A stretch of DNA of 64,000 nucleotides, taken from contig QWPT01000008.1 in NCBI GenBank assembly GCA_003671075.1, positions 1 through 64,000 on the forward strand, read 5' to 3'. Positions 18,173 through 27,045 of the stretch are shown here, in pieces. The notes beneath the pieces are model-generated. The model saw nothing but the letters and a program-made list of their open reading frames with translations, did not search any database and was not told where the DNA came from. The position numbers and the translations under genes were made by a program. The DNA is from Planctomycetota bacterium. Lineage in GTDB: Bacteria > Planctomycetota > Phycisphaerae > Phycisphaerales > SM1A02. Positions within the stretch are counted from its first letter, which is position 1. The number at the start of each line of letters is the position of its first letter.

Positions 18173-20074
18173 TTACTTCTTGGAGCCAAGGTCCATGCCT
18201 GAGTTGGCCGATCCGGCAGCGTTGTCCGTCGCGGCGGAGTCCATCGCGTCGGTCGCGGTGCTCTCAGCAGTGACCTGCTTGGCGCCATCCATTTGCTTCT
18301 GGATCATGCGGCGCAGCATGCTGCGCTCGAAGTCCGACTGAGCCGTCGAGCCCTGGCCGACGAGATCCTCACGGAAGCGGACCATTTCCGGCTGGTTATG
18401 GGAAAGACGCAGCGAGTTCTCGCAGTGGAAGAGCGCGAGGTCGCGGTCACCCTTGCCCATGGCCTCGAAAGCCTTCTGGTTCTGCGCGGTGGTGAGCGTG
18501 TCACGCGACCACGGGAGCAGACCCTCGCGGGCGCCGATGCGCACCGCATGCTCAAACTCACGAGCCTCATCCGACCAGACCTTGGCGATCTCGTCCTTCA
18601 CAATGGTCGGGGTGACCAGGAAGATGATCTCCTCGCGGTGCAGGTCGTCGTTGTAGCCCTTGAACGCGTTGCCGATCAGCGGCACATCGCCAAGACCCGG
18701 AACCTGACGGCGGTCGATGACGGTCTTCTCCTTGAAGAGTCCACCGAGGACGAGCGTCTGGCCGTTCTTGACGCGCACATTGGTAACGATTTCGCTGGTC
18801 GACTCGTTCGGAACTTCCATGGTGTTGCCACCAACGGTCGCCGTCGAACTCTTGGTCGCTTCGCTCACGCTCGGCGCAAGCTCCATGCGAATGGAGCCGT
18901 CGGACGAGATGAACGGCCTAAAGATCAACTTGATACCCGAGTCGAGGAACTCAACGCTCTGCGTCGTCGAGGTCTGCGTCGTGGTCGAGTTGAGGTAGCC
19001 GGTGCGCTGACCAATGAGGATCTGCGCGCGCTGACGATTGAGCGCCATGACGCGCGGACGCGCCAGGACTGTGGTGTCCGTCACGCTGTCGAGCAGCTTG
19101 AGGAACACCGACACATCGTCGGAGATAACGCCAACCTGCAAGGTCGGGTCCTTGATGTTGGTGACATTCGTGTTCGATGCGTTGGCGACGCCCTCGCCCT
19201 TCTGCACCGATCCGTTGAGCAGCTGCTGAGCGCCCGAGAGCGGATTGGTGAACTGCGAGAAGCTCAGGTTGCCGATGATCGAAACATCAACGCCGAAGCC
19301 GTCGTTCTGCTGGACATCGGTCGACACGACGGTCGATTCAACGATGACCTGCGCCGGAGGCGTGTCGATTTCCTTGAGCAGGGCCTCGATGGCCTTGATG
19401 TTCTCGGGATAGTCGCTCACGACCAGCATGCCCTGGAAGGCCCAGCTGTCGCTACCGCCATCAGTGGCCGAAGGCTGGAAGCCCTTCTCGACATCACCAA
19501 CGAACGAGACCTTGCCGACCTCGGAGAGGATCGGGCCGATGAACTCGCCCGCGTCCTTCGCGTTCAGGTACTCGAGCGGGAAGTTGCGGCTGACCTTCTT
19601 GAGGCGCGACTTGGTCACGTCTTCCCACTCCTGGCGGGTGTAGACGTAGATGAAGTTGCCCGACTCTTCCAGGCGGAGGTCGTTGGCACGCATGATCACA
19701 TCGAGCGCGTCGAAGAGACCAACGTCATAGAGGTTCGCGCTGACCTTTCCCTGCACGCCACGCGACGCAATGATGTTGCGGCGTCCCTGCATGGAAAGCA
19801 TCTGCAGAGCCTGCAGAATGTCGGTGTCCTGGAACTGAATCGTGAAAGTCTCGGCGGCAGCCTGACCCGCGGTCGGCTTGACCTGCGCGTTGCCGGAGGC
19901 CGGGGTCGCAGCAGGAGCCGCAGCCGGCGCCTGTGCGAAGGCGATGCTCGATGCGGCAAGCGTTGCGATAAACGAAGCCTGCTTCGAAAGACCGAAGAAG
20001 GCGCGATAGGCGGCGTTGGCCGTGCTGTTGTTCGTGCTGTTGTTCATGCTGTTGTTCATGATTGGTTCACTCAT
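18173..20074 (-). CDS. pilQ: Type IV pilus/type II secretion secretin (PilQ/GspD family)
   Basis: FTIQFQDTDILQALQMLSMQGRRNIIASRGVQGKVS, VIVESTVVSTDVQQNDGFGVD, NGQTLVLGGLFKEKTVIDRRQVPGLGDVPLIGNAFKG. Confidence 0.93.
   Translation of the reverse strand: MSEPIMNNSMNNSTNNSTANAAYRAFFGLSKQASFIATLAASSIAFAQAPAAAPAATPASGNAQVKPTAGQAAAETFTIQFQDTDILQALQMLSMQGRRNIIASRGVQGKVSANLYDVGLFDALDVIMRANDLRLEESGNFIYVYTRQEWEDVTKSRLKKVSRNFPLEYLNAKDAGEFIGPILSEVGKVSFVGDVEKGFQPSATDGGSDSWAFQGMLVVSDYPENIKAIEALLKEIDTPPAQVIVESTVVSTDVQQNDGFGVDVSIIGNLSFSQFTNPLSGAQQLLNGSVQKGEGVANASNTNVTNIKDPTLQVGVISDDVSVFLKLLDSVTDTTVLARPRVMALNRQRAQILIGQRTGYLNSTTTQTSTTQSVEFLDSGIKLIFRPFISSDGSIRMELAPSVSEATKSSTATVGGNTMEVPNESTSEIVTNVRVKNGQTLVLGGLFKEKTVIDRRQVPGLGDVPLIGNAFKGYNDDLHREEIIFLVTPTIVKDEIAKVWSDEAREFEHAVRIGAREGLLPWSRDTLTTAQNQKAFEAMGKGDRDLALFHCENSLRLSHNQPEMVRFREDLVGQGSTAQSDFERSMLRRMIQKQMDGAKQVTAESTATDAMDSAATDNAAGSANSGMDLGSKK
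20021..20060 (-). repeat. 12-bp tandem repeat (3 copies) at the secretin N-terminus
   Basis: cgtgctgttgtt cgtgctgttgtt catgctgttgtt catg; encodes MNNS MNNS TNNS on the minus strand. Confidence 0.9.
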
Positions 20075-20117
20075 TTTGGTCGGTCCTGCCCGATGCGCTT
20101 GCGCTCACCGGTGCTTG

Positions 20118-20777
20118 TCATTTTCCACTCGGAGCTGTTCCTGATCCGGCTCCGCGCATGCGGATCTCGAAGCGCTGGTTGCCGTGCTCCAGCACGGCCG
20201 CTCCCTCGAGAACTTCGACGAGTACGAACTTCAAGCCGTGATCGCCTTCAAGCGCTTCACCGACTCGATAAGTCCGACCGTCGATCACTGCCATGGACAG
20301 GCCCCGTCCGGCGGACTGCAATCGGAACCGCTCCGTTGCGTGACGCGCCGTCTCAAATACTTCCAGCGCAGATACTTCGGCTGATTTCTCCTCGCTCTTT
20401 TGCGATGGGATGATGCTTGCCGTGGATGGCGTTGGGTTGTCGGAGTTGGGGTATGTGCGCGGATCGATGCAGAATGGATCGATAAGACCGACGCTGGCGT
20501 TGGGAAGACCCGTCTCAAGATCGGACGGTGGCAGCACAACGACGGGCGTGTTGGCGGGGTCGTCGGCAATCGCCGTCTTGGGGATGCTGGTGAGGATGCG
20601 CAGGCGCGCCCACAGCAGCAATCCCATCGGTTTCGCCCACGCGACAACGCTGAACATCGCGACCATTCCGATCGCCAGCTTGCGCGAGCGAATCCAGGCC
20701 ATCGAGTTGCTCTTGGATTTCACTGGCTTTGCCGCGGCATTGCGTTGCGTCGAACCGCTTGGCTGCTTCTGCTTCAT
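20118..20777 (-). CDS. PilP-like pilus assembly protein
   Basis: Single N-terminal TM, C-terminal GRGLSMAVIDGRTYRVGEALEGDHGLKFVLVEVLEGAAVLEHGNQRFEIRM; position between PilO and PilQ. Confidence 0.6.
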   Translation of the reverse strand: MKQKQPSGSTQRNAAAKPVKSKSNSMAWIRSRKLAIGMVAMFSVVAWAKPMGLLLWARLRILTSIPKTAIADDPANTPVVVLPPSDLETGLPNASVGLIDPFCIDPRTYPNSDNPTPSTASIIPSQKSEEKSAEVSALEVFETARHATERFRLQSAGRGLSMAVIDGRTYRVGEALEGDHGLKFVLVEVLEGAAVLEHGNQRFEIRMRGAGSGTAPSGK

Positions 20778-21385
20778 GGCTGTTCCTCCACTGCCGCAGT
20801 GATTGCGGCACCAAACACTGCGTCAAACTCAAGACGAGCCTCGACAAGCGGCAGCGCACCGTCGGTTTGCTTCGCACCGCGCGCGTTCGGATCGAACGCA
20901 ACACGCTGAATTTCAATGTGAATCGGCCGCACCAGCCGACGGTCGCCCTCGGCGCGCGCGAGCACTTCCATCACCCGCTCGAACGAAGCGTGCATTTCAA
21001 CGGTCACGGGCACGGCGCGAAGCCCGCCCTTTCCGCTGGCAGACGCGGGAATCGCATCGCCGGCAACGATGGTCTGCGTGCCCATGTCGGAACTTGCGCC
21101 AACTGCGAGCATGCGCATCAAGTGCGCCTGATCGGCAACAGCGGGAATCTCGCGCAGCACTCGACTTGCCGACGCTCGCGCCTGCGCAAGTTCGCCGAGC
21201 ATGCGATCGCGCTCGATGAAGATGGCGTCATAGCGCGCAACCTGCGTGAGCAGTCGCCCGCATTCCAATGCGCGCGCCTCGGAAGCCGTGAACGCAGGCC
21301 ACAACATGAAGCCCGACACGCCCGCAACGGCAATCACCGACGCGGCCAACATGGTGAGCGATGAACCGGATGCACGCATGATCAC
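20774..21385 (-). CDS. PilO-like pilus assembly protein
   Basis: N-terminal TM, coiled-coil then ferredoxin-like region; gene order PilM-N-O; 4 bp overlaps. Confidence 0.65.
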   Translation of the reverse strand: MIMRASGSSLTMLAASVIAVAGVSGFMLWPAFTASEARALECGRLLTQVARYDAIFIERDRMLGELAQARASASRVLREIPAVADQAHLMRMLAVGASSDMGTQTIVAGDAIPASASGKGGLRAVPVTVEMHASFERVMEVLARAEGDRRLVRPIHIEIQRVAFDPNARGAKQTDGALPLVEARLEFDAVFGAAITAAVEEQP

Positions 21386-22047
21386 TTGGTGGCCTCCTTA
21401 GACGAATCAACCGACGCGAACTCAGGCAGCTTCCAGCGCCGCTCGAGATCGACCTTGAAATTGATGCGGAATTCGCGCGTGCCCTGCCCACGGAATTCGC
21501 GGCTTCGGCTCGACTCGAGGCTCACCTGCGAAATGGGCGCGAGCGCCGACAGGCCATCGACGATCCGTCCAACATCCGACTCGTTGGCCGCGATTCCAGC
21601 GATCTCGCCGCGCAATTCGCGCAGCATCGGCGCGTCGCGATTGGTGCGGCGAATCTTCTTGTTGGTTCCCTGCACATTGGCGTAGTCGAGATCGATCTTC
21701 TCCAACAGCACGCCCGCCGGCAGCGACAACGCCACGGCTCGGACCAATGCGCTGGCAGGAATCGACACGCCGACGGCGCGCTGAATTTCGATCGACTCGT
21801 CAATGGCGCCGCGCGCCGCACGAAGCGACGCCAACTCTTCCTCGAGTGCGATCACTGGCGCGCTCGATTGGCGCGCCGCGGCGATCTGCGCCGACGAACG
21901 CGCGTCGATCCACCGCGCCGAGGATGACAGCGCGATCGCCATCATTCCCATGCATGCCGCCGCCGCCATCACTCGACGCGATGCACGGCCACGCGCGATG
22001 CGGTCTTCGATGGACTTCGGAACCAGATTGACATCGTGCATGCTCAT
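21382..22047 (-). CDS. pilN: PilN-like pilus assembly protein
   Basis: MSMHDVNLVPKS N-terminus, TM, LRELRGEIAGIAANESDVGRIVDGLSALAPISQVSLESS; ATGA overlap with pilM. Confidence 0.75.
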   Translation of the reverse strand: MSMHDVNLVPKSIEDRIARGRASRRVMAAAACMGMMAIALSSSARWIDARSSAQIAAARQSSAPVIALEEELASLRAARGAIDESIEIQRAVGVSIPASALVRAVALSLPAGVLLEKIDLDYANVQGTNKKIRRTNRDAPMLRELRGEIAGIAANESDVGRIVDGLSALAPISQVSLESSRSREFRGQGTREFRINFKVDLERRWKLPEFASVDSSKEATK

Positions 22048-23165
22048 GCTGCGACCCTCCCACCGGCAACGGTGCCTTCGACGAAGAAGCGCGGACGGCA
22101 CGCAAGGCCGAACGCAACAACCCACGATGCGAATTCCTGCGCCGGCCGCTTACCTACCGGCCTGTGAGTTGCCACTGGTAGTTCGCGGTCAAAGTTCACA
22201 ACTTCTGCCCGCGTGGTTTGCTCAATGATTTCATCCAAACGCGGCTCGCCACTATGTGGCCCCGACAGCACCACGCGGCCTGGCTGCCCGCCGCGGAAAG
22301 TCACGCCGTAGTAGCGCAAGCACAATGCGACCTCGCCGGCCAGCGCATCGATCGTGGCTCGCGTTGCCGCCTGTGCAGCCTCGTCGGCAGCGACATCAAC
22401 CGCCGGCGCGTTTCCGCGCACCGCAGCCATGCGATGAGCACGCAACACGCTCGCGGCTTCGACTGACACGGAAAGCCGCGTTGCCACCGCAAGATCCAGC
22501 GTCTCGCCGCCCACGGGAATCTCGCGGCAGAACGCAATGCGATCGCCGCGCAGAACCATGATGCACGAGCCATGTTGCTCGACATGGAGCACCGCGCGCA
22601 CATTGACCACATCGGCATCGCGGCGCGCGCGACGACTCACCGCCCGCGCCACCGACATGAAGCGCGGCTCTACCGCAATCGGATCGAATCCTGCATCGAC
22701 GATCGCGCCGAGCGCTTGCTCAAGCTGATCCACCGATGCCGCGATCACCAGTTGTTCTTCCTTGGAATCGCCGTGCGCAGTTGGCGCGCCGGTTGCAATC
22801 GCATCGGCCACGATCGCTTCACGCGCCATGGCGTTGCGCTCCGATGCTTCCCACGCGATCGCCTCGCGCGAATCCGCGCCCGACATCGCTGGCAACCGCG
22901 CCACATGCATGCGGGCAATGCTCGTTGGCAGACCAACGACCACTTCGCGACCAATGAAGCGCGAACGCCGCATCGCGCTCGCCGCCGCCACCGCCCGTTG
23001 CACGAAGTCAGCGCTTGGATCAATGCGAACTTCAACGGTCTCGCGCGGCGCGTCCTCTCCAAGACGAACCTGCATCGCGCGCGGATGTTCCGCGCCGAGA
23101 TCGAGTCCGATCGGACCGATGTTGCGATTCCAGGGCATGCGCCAGTAAGACATCGAAGCCTCCAT
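22044..23165 (-). CDS. pilM: PilM-like actin-fold pilus assembly protein
   Basis: GPIGLDLGAEHPRAMQVRLG, FIGREVVVGLPTSIARMHVARLP; start may be the internal MSYWRM (23153). Confidence 0.75.
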   Translation of the reverse strand: MEASMSYWRMPWNRNIGPIGLDLGAEHPRAMQVRLGEDAPRETVEVRIDPSADFVQRAVAAASAMRRSRFIGREVVVGLPTSIARMHVARLPAMSGADSREAIAWEASERNAMAREAIVADAIATGAPTAHGDSKEEQLVIAASVDQLEQALGAIVDAGFDPIAVEPRFMSVARAVSRRARRDADVVNVRAVLHVEQHGSCIMVLRGDRIAFCREIPVGGETLDLAVATRLSVSVEAASVLRAHRMAAVRGNAPAVDVAADEAAQAATRATIDALAGEVALCLRYYGVTFRGGQPGRVVLSGPHSGEPRLDEIIEQTTRAEVVNFDRELPVATHRPVGKRPAQEFASWVVAFGLACRPRFFVEGTVAGGRVAA

Positions 23166-23246
23166 CGCGGCGGGGCTTGCCCACCACCTTCACTTCGTCG
23201 GCGTTTGGAGGGCGCCGCTTTGGCGCAGTTCGCGGACGGGTAGGAA

Positions 23247-23273
23247 ATCGCCCGCCCCCAAAGGGGACGGGCG
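23247..23273 (-). terminator. Stem-loop ATCGCCCGCCCC-CAAA-GGGGACGGGCGAT
   Basis: Long GC stem between pseudopilin 3' end and pilM start. Confidence 0.5.
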
Positions 23274-23323
23274 ATGAGCCTGCAAATATTTGAGATGCGT
23301 TACCGGCATCAAGCGGCGTGGAC

Positions 23324-23914
23324 TCACGGCATCGAACTGCCGGCCAAACGCGTCACCCGCACCTTGCCCGTGACGCCAGCGATGTCGAGCTGGTAGGTCG
23401 CCTCAGGCGAAGTCAGGATGATCTTTCCGCCCGTGCCCGGGATTCCACCGACGCCGACGGTTCCGCCGAGTTCGTCAAAGGTGATCGATCGGCTGTTGCC
23501 GTCAAGGCTCGCGCTGCGCACCCGCACCGAAGAAAACCGCTGACTCTCGCGCAGATCCACCGCATACGCGCCGCGCTCGGCGTTGGACGCCAGCGGGTCG
23601 TACACATAGTCCGCCGTTGACGGATCGAAGGGCTCGGAGAGCTCCTCCTCAGCAACGCGCAGCAAGCACCAGCCCGTGCCATCGGCATAGAACTGCACCC
23701 GCCGGAATCCCTGATTGGCCAACGCATCGCTCTGCGCGAAAGTGATGTCGGCAATCAGAGTTCGCACGGCGGCCTGGGTGTCGAAGTCGCCCTTACTGCC
23801 CAAATACGGCACCAACAGCGAACCCGCCAGACCAAGGATCACCACGACGATCAGCACCTCGATGAGGGTGTATCCGCGGCGAATGGTCTGAAAGATGTTC
23901 GGTCGATGGCGCAT
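23324..23914 (-). CDS. GspH-like pseudopilin
   Basis: RRGYTLIEVLIVVVILGLAGSLLVPYLGSKG prepilin N-terminus; start at MRHRPN. Confidence 0.85.
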   Translation of the reverse strand: MRHRPNIFQTIRRGYTLIEVLIVVVILGLAGSLLVPYLGSKGDFDTQAAVRTLIADITFAQSDALANQGFRRVQFYADGTGWCLLRVAEEELSEPFDPSTADYVYDPLASNAERGAYAVDLRESQRFSSVRVRSASLDGNSRSITFDELGGTVGVGGIPGTGGKIILTSPEATYQLDIAGVTGKVRVTRLAGSSMP

Positions 23915-23967
23915 GGGCTGCTTCCCTTTGGTGAAACGGGGCGATCGGTCAACCATCCCGCTTGTTG

Positions 23968-24441
23968 TCAGCGCGCGGCTTCGCGCAACTTCGCGTAGTC
24001 AATCTGCAACTTCAATTCGCCGAGGTTCGAGACCTCAGTACGCATGCGGCCGCTGGTGACAGCCGTTGTGAGCTGCGAGACTTCCTGACGAAGCGCGCGC
24101 AATTCCGCAACCATCTCCTCGCGCTGACGACCGGAGTCGAGCGCCTGACTGGCGGCGTTGGCGCTACTGGACTGGTTGTTGGACGAGCTCGGCGGTCCGT
24201 TGTTGAACGCACTGGGCGGAGGCGGAGTCGCACCAGCGCGCTGAGACATCGGTGCGCCGGCATGACTAAAGACCATCCATGCACCAAGCCCGACGATGCA
24301 GGCGTTGACAATGGTCCAACCCGCCATGTTCGTCCGGCCATGATTGGCCGACGAAGCGGTGCTAGTGGCATGCGACGTGGCATGCGGCGTGGCATGATTC
24401 TGGTCCGACGAGTTGGCTGGTTGATTGGAGTGATAGTTCAT
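23968..24441 (-). CDS. Hypothetical membrane protein in pilus locus
   Basis: MNYHSNQPANSSDQNHATPHATSHATSTASSANHGRTNMAGWTIVNACIVGLGAWMVFSHAG...; one TM, coiled-coil C-terminus. Confidence 0.65.
   Translation of the reverse strand: MNYHSNQPANSSDQNHATPHATSHATSTASSANHGRTNMAGWTIVNACIVGLGAWMVFSHAGAPMSQRAGATPPPPSAFNNGPPSSSNNQSSSANAASQALDSGRQREEMVAELRALRQEVSQLTTAVTSGRMRTEVSNLGELKLQIDYAKLREAAR
24365..24400 (-). repeat. 12-bp tandem repeat, 3 copies (HATP HATS HATS)
   Basis: gtggcatgcgac gtggcatgcggc gtggcatgattc. Confidence 0.85.
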
Positions 24442-24524
24442 ATGAAGTCTCTCTCTGGCGTTTCGGCCATCCGTTGCGCCTACTTTCGCCCGATCACACA
24501 AGTCATTACCGAAGACCTCGGCGA

Positions 24525-24917
24525 TCACCAGGTTGGGGCATCGGCGGTGGCCGTAGCGTCGCCGCCGGTATAGCCAACAAGCAACTTGAGTCCGTTCCAG
24601 TTCCAGGTGTAGCCCAGGGGAAGCTTCGGCTCCTTCATGAGGAACGGCGCTCCACCGTTGTACGGAGTGATCATCGCCGCCCAAAGCTGGTCAGTGCCAT
24701 CGGTGCCGGTCGGCGGCGGAATGAATCCACCGTAACGGAGCTTGTAAAGCTCGATTTGGCTGCGCACCGAAGAAAGCTGCGAATGCGCAGTGCTGCGCGC
24801 AGCATCTTGTGCGGTCGTCGTGATGTTGGGAATCACGAGCGCAGCAAGGAGGCCGATGAGGACCACCACGATAAGGATCTCGATCAGGGTAAAGCCGCGA
24901 CGGGTGTAGGTAGACAT
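24525..24917 (-). CDS. GspG-like major pseudopilin
   Basis: TRRGFTLIEILIVVVLIGLLAALVIPNITTTAQDAARSTAHSQLSSVRSQIELYKLRYGGFIPPPTG. Confidence 0.88.
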   Translation of the reverse strand: MSTYTRRGFTLIEILIVVVLIGLLAALVIPNITTTAQDAARSTAHSQLSSVRSQIELYKLRYGGFIPPPTGTDGTDQLWAAMITPYNGGAPFLMKEPKLPLGYTWNWNGLKLLVGYTGGDATATADAPTW

Positions 24918-24982
24918 GCGTACTTCTCGCAGTTGGCGGCCAGGACGATGGCCGCGGGTTTCTGATGTTTCACTCGCGAAGC

Positions 24983-25010
24983 GGGCTGCACGGATTTCTC
25001 CGTGCAGCCC
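24983..25010 (-). terminator. Stem-loop GGGCTGCACGGA-TTTC-TCCGTGCAGCCC downstream of pseudopilin
   Basis: 12 bp perfect stem, 4 nt loop, just after the stop at 25032 (minus strand). Confidence 0.7.
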
Positions 25011-25031
25011 GGGATTTCTATCAACTGATGC

Positions 25032-25433
25032 TTACCAGTTCTCAATCTCAGCAAGGGTCAGACCCTCGGGGAGAATGGTGCCGGTGAAGCTGACGTAGAT
25101 CGTCTCGACGTTCGGGGTCGTACCATTGTCGCCCCAGACGAAGACGTAGCCGGTTGGCAGGGTCGGGGTCTTCTGGAGGTATGCATCCTCGCCGTTCGGA
25201 GGCAGCATGAGGTCGTTGAAGTCAGCCGGGAGGTTGCCGTTGTTACGGACCCGGAAGAGTTCGACCTGGCTGCGGACGGTCTGGAGCTGGCTCTTGACCG
25301 AGCTCTCAGCGGCTTCCTGCGACGCATTCGTGAACTGTGGGATCACGATGGCGGCGAGAATGCCGAGGATGACAACGACGATGAGAATTTCGATGAGCGT
25401 AAATCCACGACGAATCGACTGCTTGATAGACAT
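25032..25433 (-). CDS. GspG-like major pseudopilin (paralog)
   Basis: MSIKQSIRRGFTLIEILIVVVILGILAAIVIPQFTNASQEAAESSVKSQLQTVRSQVELFRVRNNG. Confidence 0.9.
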   Translation of the reverse strand: MSIKQSIRRGFTLIEILIVVVILGILAAIVIPQFTNASQEAAESSVKSQLQTVRSQVELFRVRNNGNLPADFNDLMLPPNGEDAYLQKTPTLPTGYVFVWGDNGTTPNVETIYVSFTGTILPEGLTLAEIENW

Positions 25434-25803
25434 GAGTTCCTCACTAATTCCTCGGTTGACCTTGCCATCCAGGCGACCCGATCCGAGGTAATACTCGGTC
25501 GCCACACGACTGACTGGCTCACGCGAGCCGTATTGAATGCCGCAGCGAACTTGACGCCCGCAACGGCCGTGCTCCAATCCCTCCCTGCGACCTCGCCGCC
25601 CTTCGGCACCGAAGTCAAGGACCTGAGCACCCCAACAATCGACCTCTAAGCCGCCAACCTTCAGCACCTTGAACGATTCAAAGCCCGACGCCGCCACCAG
25701 CCAACCGCATAGCCGTCAACGCCCGCCCCATCTGATACAGACGGAAGACACCCCAACTCAAAAAGAGCCTTGGAAAGGCAACTGTGGATTGGTTCTCGGC
25801 AAC

Positions 25804-26199
25804 CTAGACGAGCGAGTCGCTGGCGAATCGAACCGCGACTCGGTACCGATCCGACCCGAAACCCGTGGCCGTGCGCTGGCAGCGCATCACGATCGCCAAG
25901 CTCGAGCGACAACCGGGATTGCTGAAGCCAATGCTCACCCGCGTGCCAACGGCGATCGGCGTGATCGAGTTGCCAGCCAGCCACCACGGCGCGCAATCAA
26001 GTTGGTCGAGTTCGATGAGAATTCCCAAGTCGACGCCGAGCGAAAGTAGCGTCGCCACGCCGCGCAAACTCCATCGATCTTCGCAACGGCGATTGAGTCG
26101 GAAGTTTGGCGCCAACCGCTCCCGCCCTGGCCACCATGCGCCGATCGGACCGCTCGAAGCGGCAAATGGCGCAATGGATGATCTCGCGAGTGCGGGCAT
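25804..26199 (-). CDS. PilZ-like domain protein
   Basis: LNRRCEDRWSLRG...GTRVSIGFSNPGCRSSLAIVMRCQR...DRYRVAVRF pattern reminiscent of PilZ; start uncertain. Confidence 0.45.
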   Translation of the reverse strand: MPALARSSIAPFAASSGPIGAWWPGRERLAPNFRLNRRCEDRWSLRGVATLLSLGVDLGILIELDQLDCAPWWLAGNSITPIAVGTRVSIGFSNPGCRSSLAIVMRCQRTATGFGSDRYRVAVRFASDSLV

Positions 26200-26268
26200 A
26201 GGGACTGCGAGAAGTTCGGCACTTCACCGTGCGCGCCTTGAGAATCCGCTCACGGTATAAAGCGCGCA

Positions 26269-26925
26269 ATGAAGGTCGCTCTAGTCCCGAGAATCGCCGT
26301 CCCCACCGGCACTGCCGCCGCGACGGTGGTCATGCGCGAAACGACGGGCGATCCCACGACGGATGCCCGACGCTTCATCGCGCTTGCCGCGCTCGACGAT
26401 GAAATGCTGCGCGGGACCTTCGAAGAGCTCATCGTCGGCGGGATTTACACCGTCCTCGTTGGGCGAGTACTCGTGCTGCGGGTGAACCACGCTGGAGTTC
26501 GTTCGATCGCCGCCGTCGTGGCCATCGGTAGTCCCGGCCCGACAGATGTCGCAACAAATGTCGCAACAAATGTCGCAACAAATGTCGCAACAAATGTCGC
26601 AAGCAACTCCACCCCCCACCCCCCGCGCGCCGGGCTGGTCATGCACCCAACTATCCATGGCGCCGATGCTTCCCTCGAGGCGACCATTGCCTTGCGCGCG
26701 CTGCTCGACGGCGAAACCAAGCAGCGGCCCGTCTTCCACGCCATGACCCCGGAAGGCGTGACCTACTCCGGATTCGACGCGCAGGATGGCCCCGCGATCC
26801 TCCAAGCGCTCGCCGACCTCATCCTCCCCGCCGAGCCTGCCTCGAGCCTGGCCATCGCCTTCGCCGGTCCTTCGGTCGACATTCCCGACGGGCTCGTCGT
26901 GGGATTCGGCCCTGCCCCCGCCTAA
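26269..26925 (+). CDS. Hypothetical protein containing a VATN repeat
   Basis: 218 aa ORF, start MKVALVPRIAVPTG; no family recognised. Confidence 0.55.
   Translation: MKVALVPRIAVPTGTAAATVVMRETTGDPTTDARRFIALAALDDEMLRGTFEELIVGGIYTVLVGRVLVLRVNHAGVRSIAAVVAIGSPGPTDVATNVATNVATNVATNVASNSTPHPPRAGLVMHPTIHGADASLEATIALRALLDGETKQRPVFHAMTPEGVTYSGFDAQDGPAILQALADLILPAEPASSLAIAFAGPSVDIPDGLVVGFGPAPA
26545..26604 (+). repeat. 12-bp tandem repeat, about 4.5 copies
   Basis: (a/g)atgtcgcaaca x4 plus partial copy; encodes DVATNVATNVATNVATNVAS. Confidence 0.95.
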
Positions 26926-27045
26926 GGCCGGCAATCCTGCGCATTCAATATCGATCCCTCCGGCCAACCGCGCTGCGGACGCGCGGCACCCGTTGCTAAC
27001 ATCGACCCTCTCCGCAAGGTTCATTCGAGGCAGAACGCGACCGCC

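Noticed and set aside
18293-20413. 706-aa plus-strand ORF opposite the secretin gene
   Set aside because: Antisense to a strongly supported secretin; composition (many His/Arg/Asp/Val runs) is typical of shadow ORFs in high-GC DNA.
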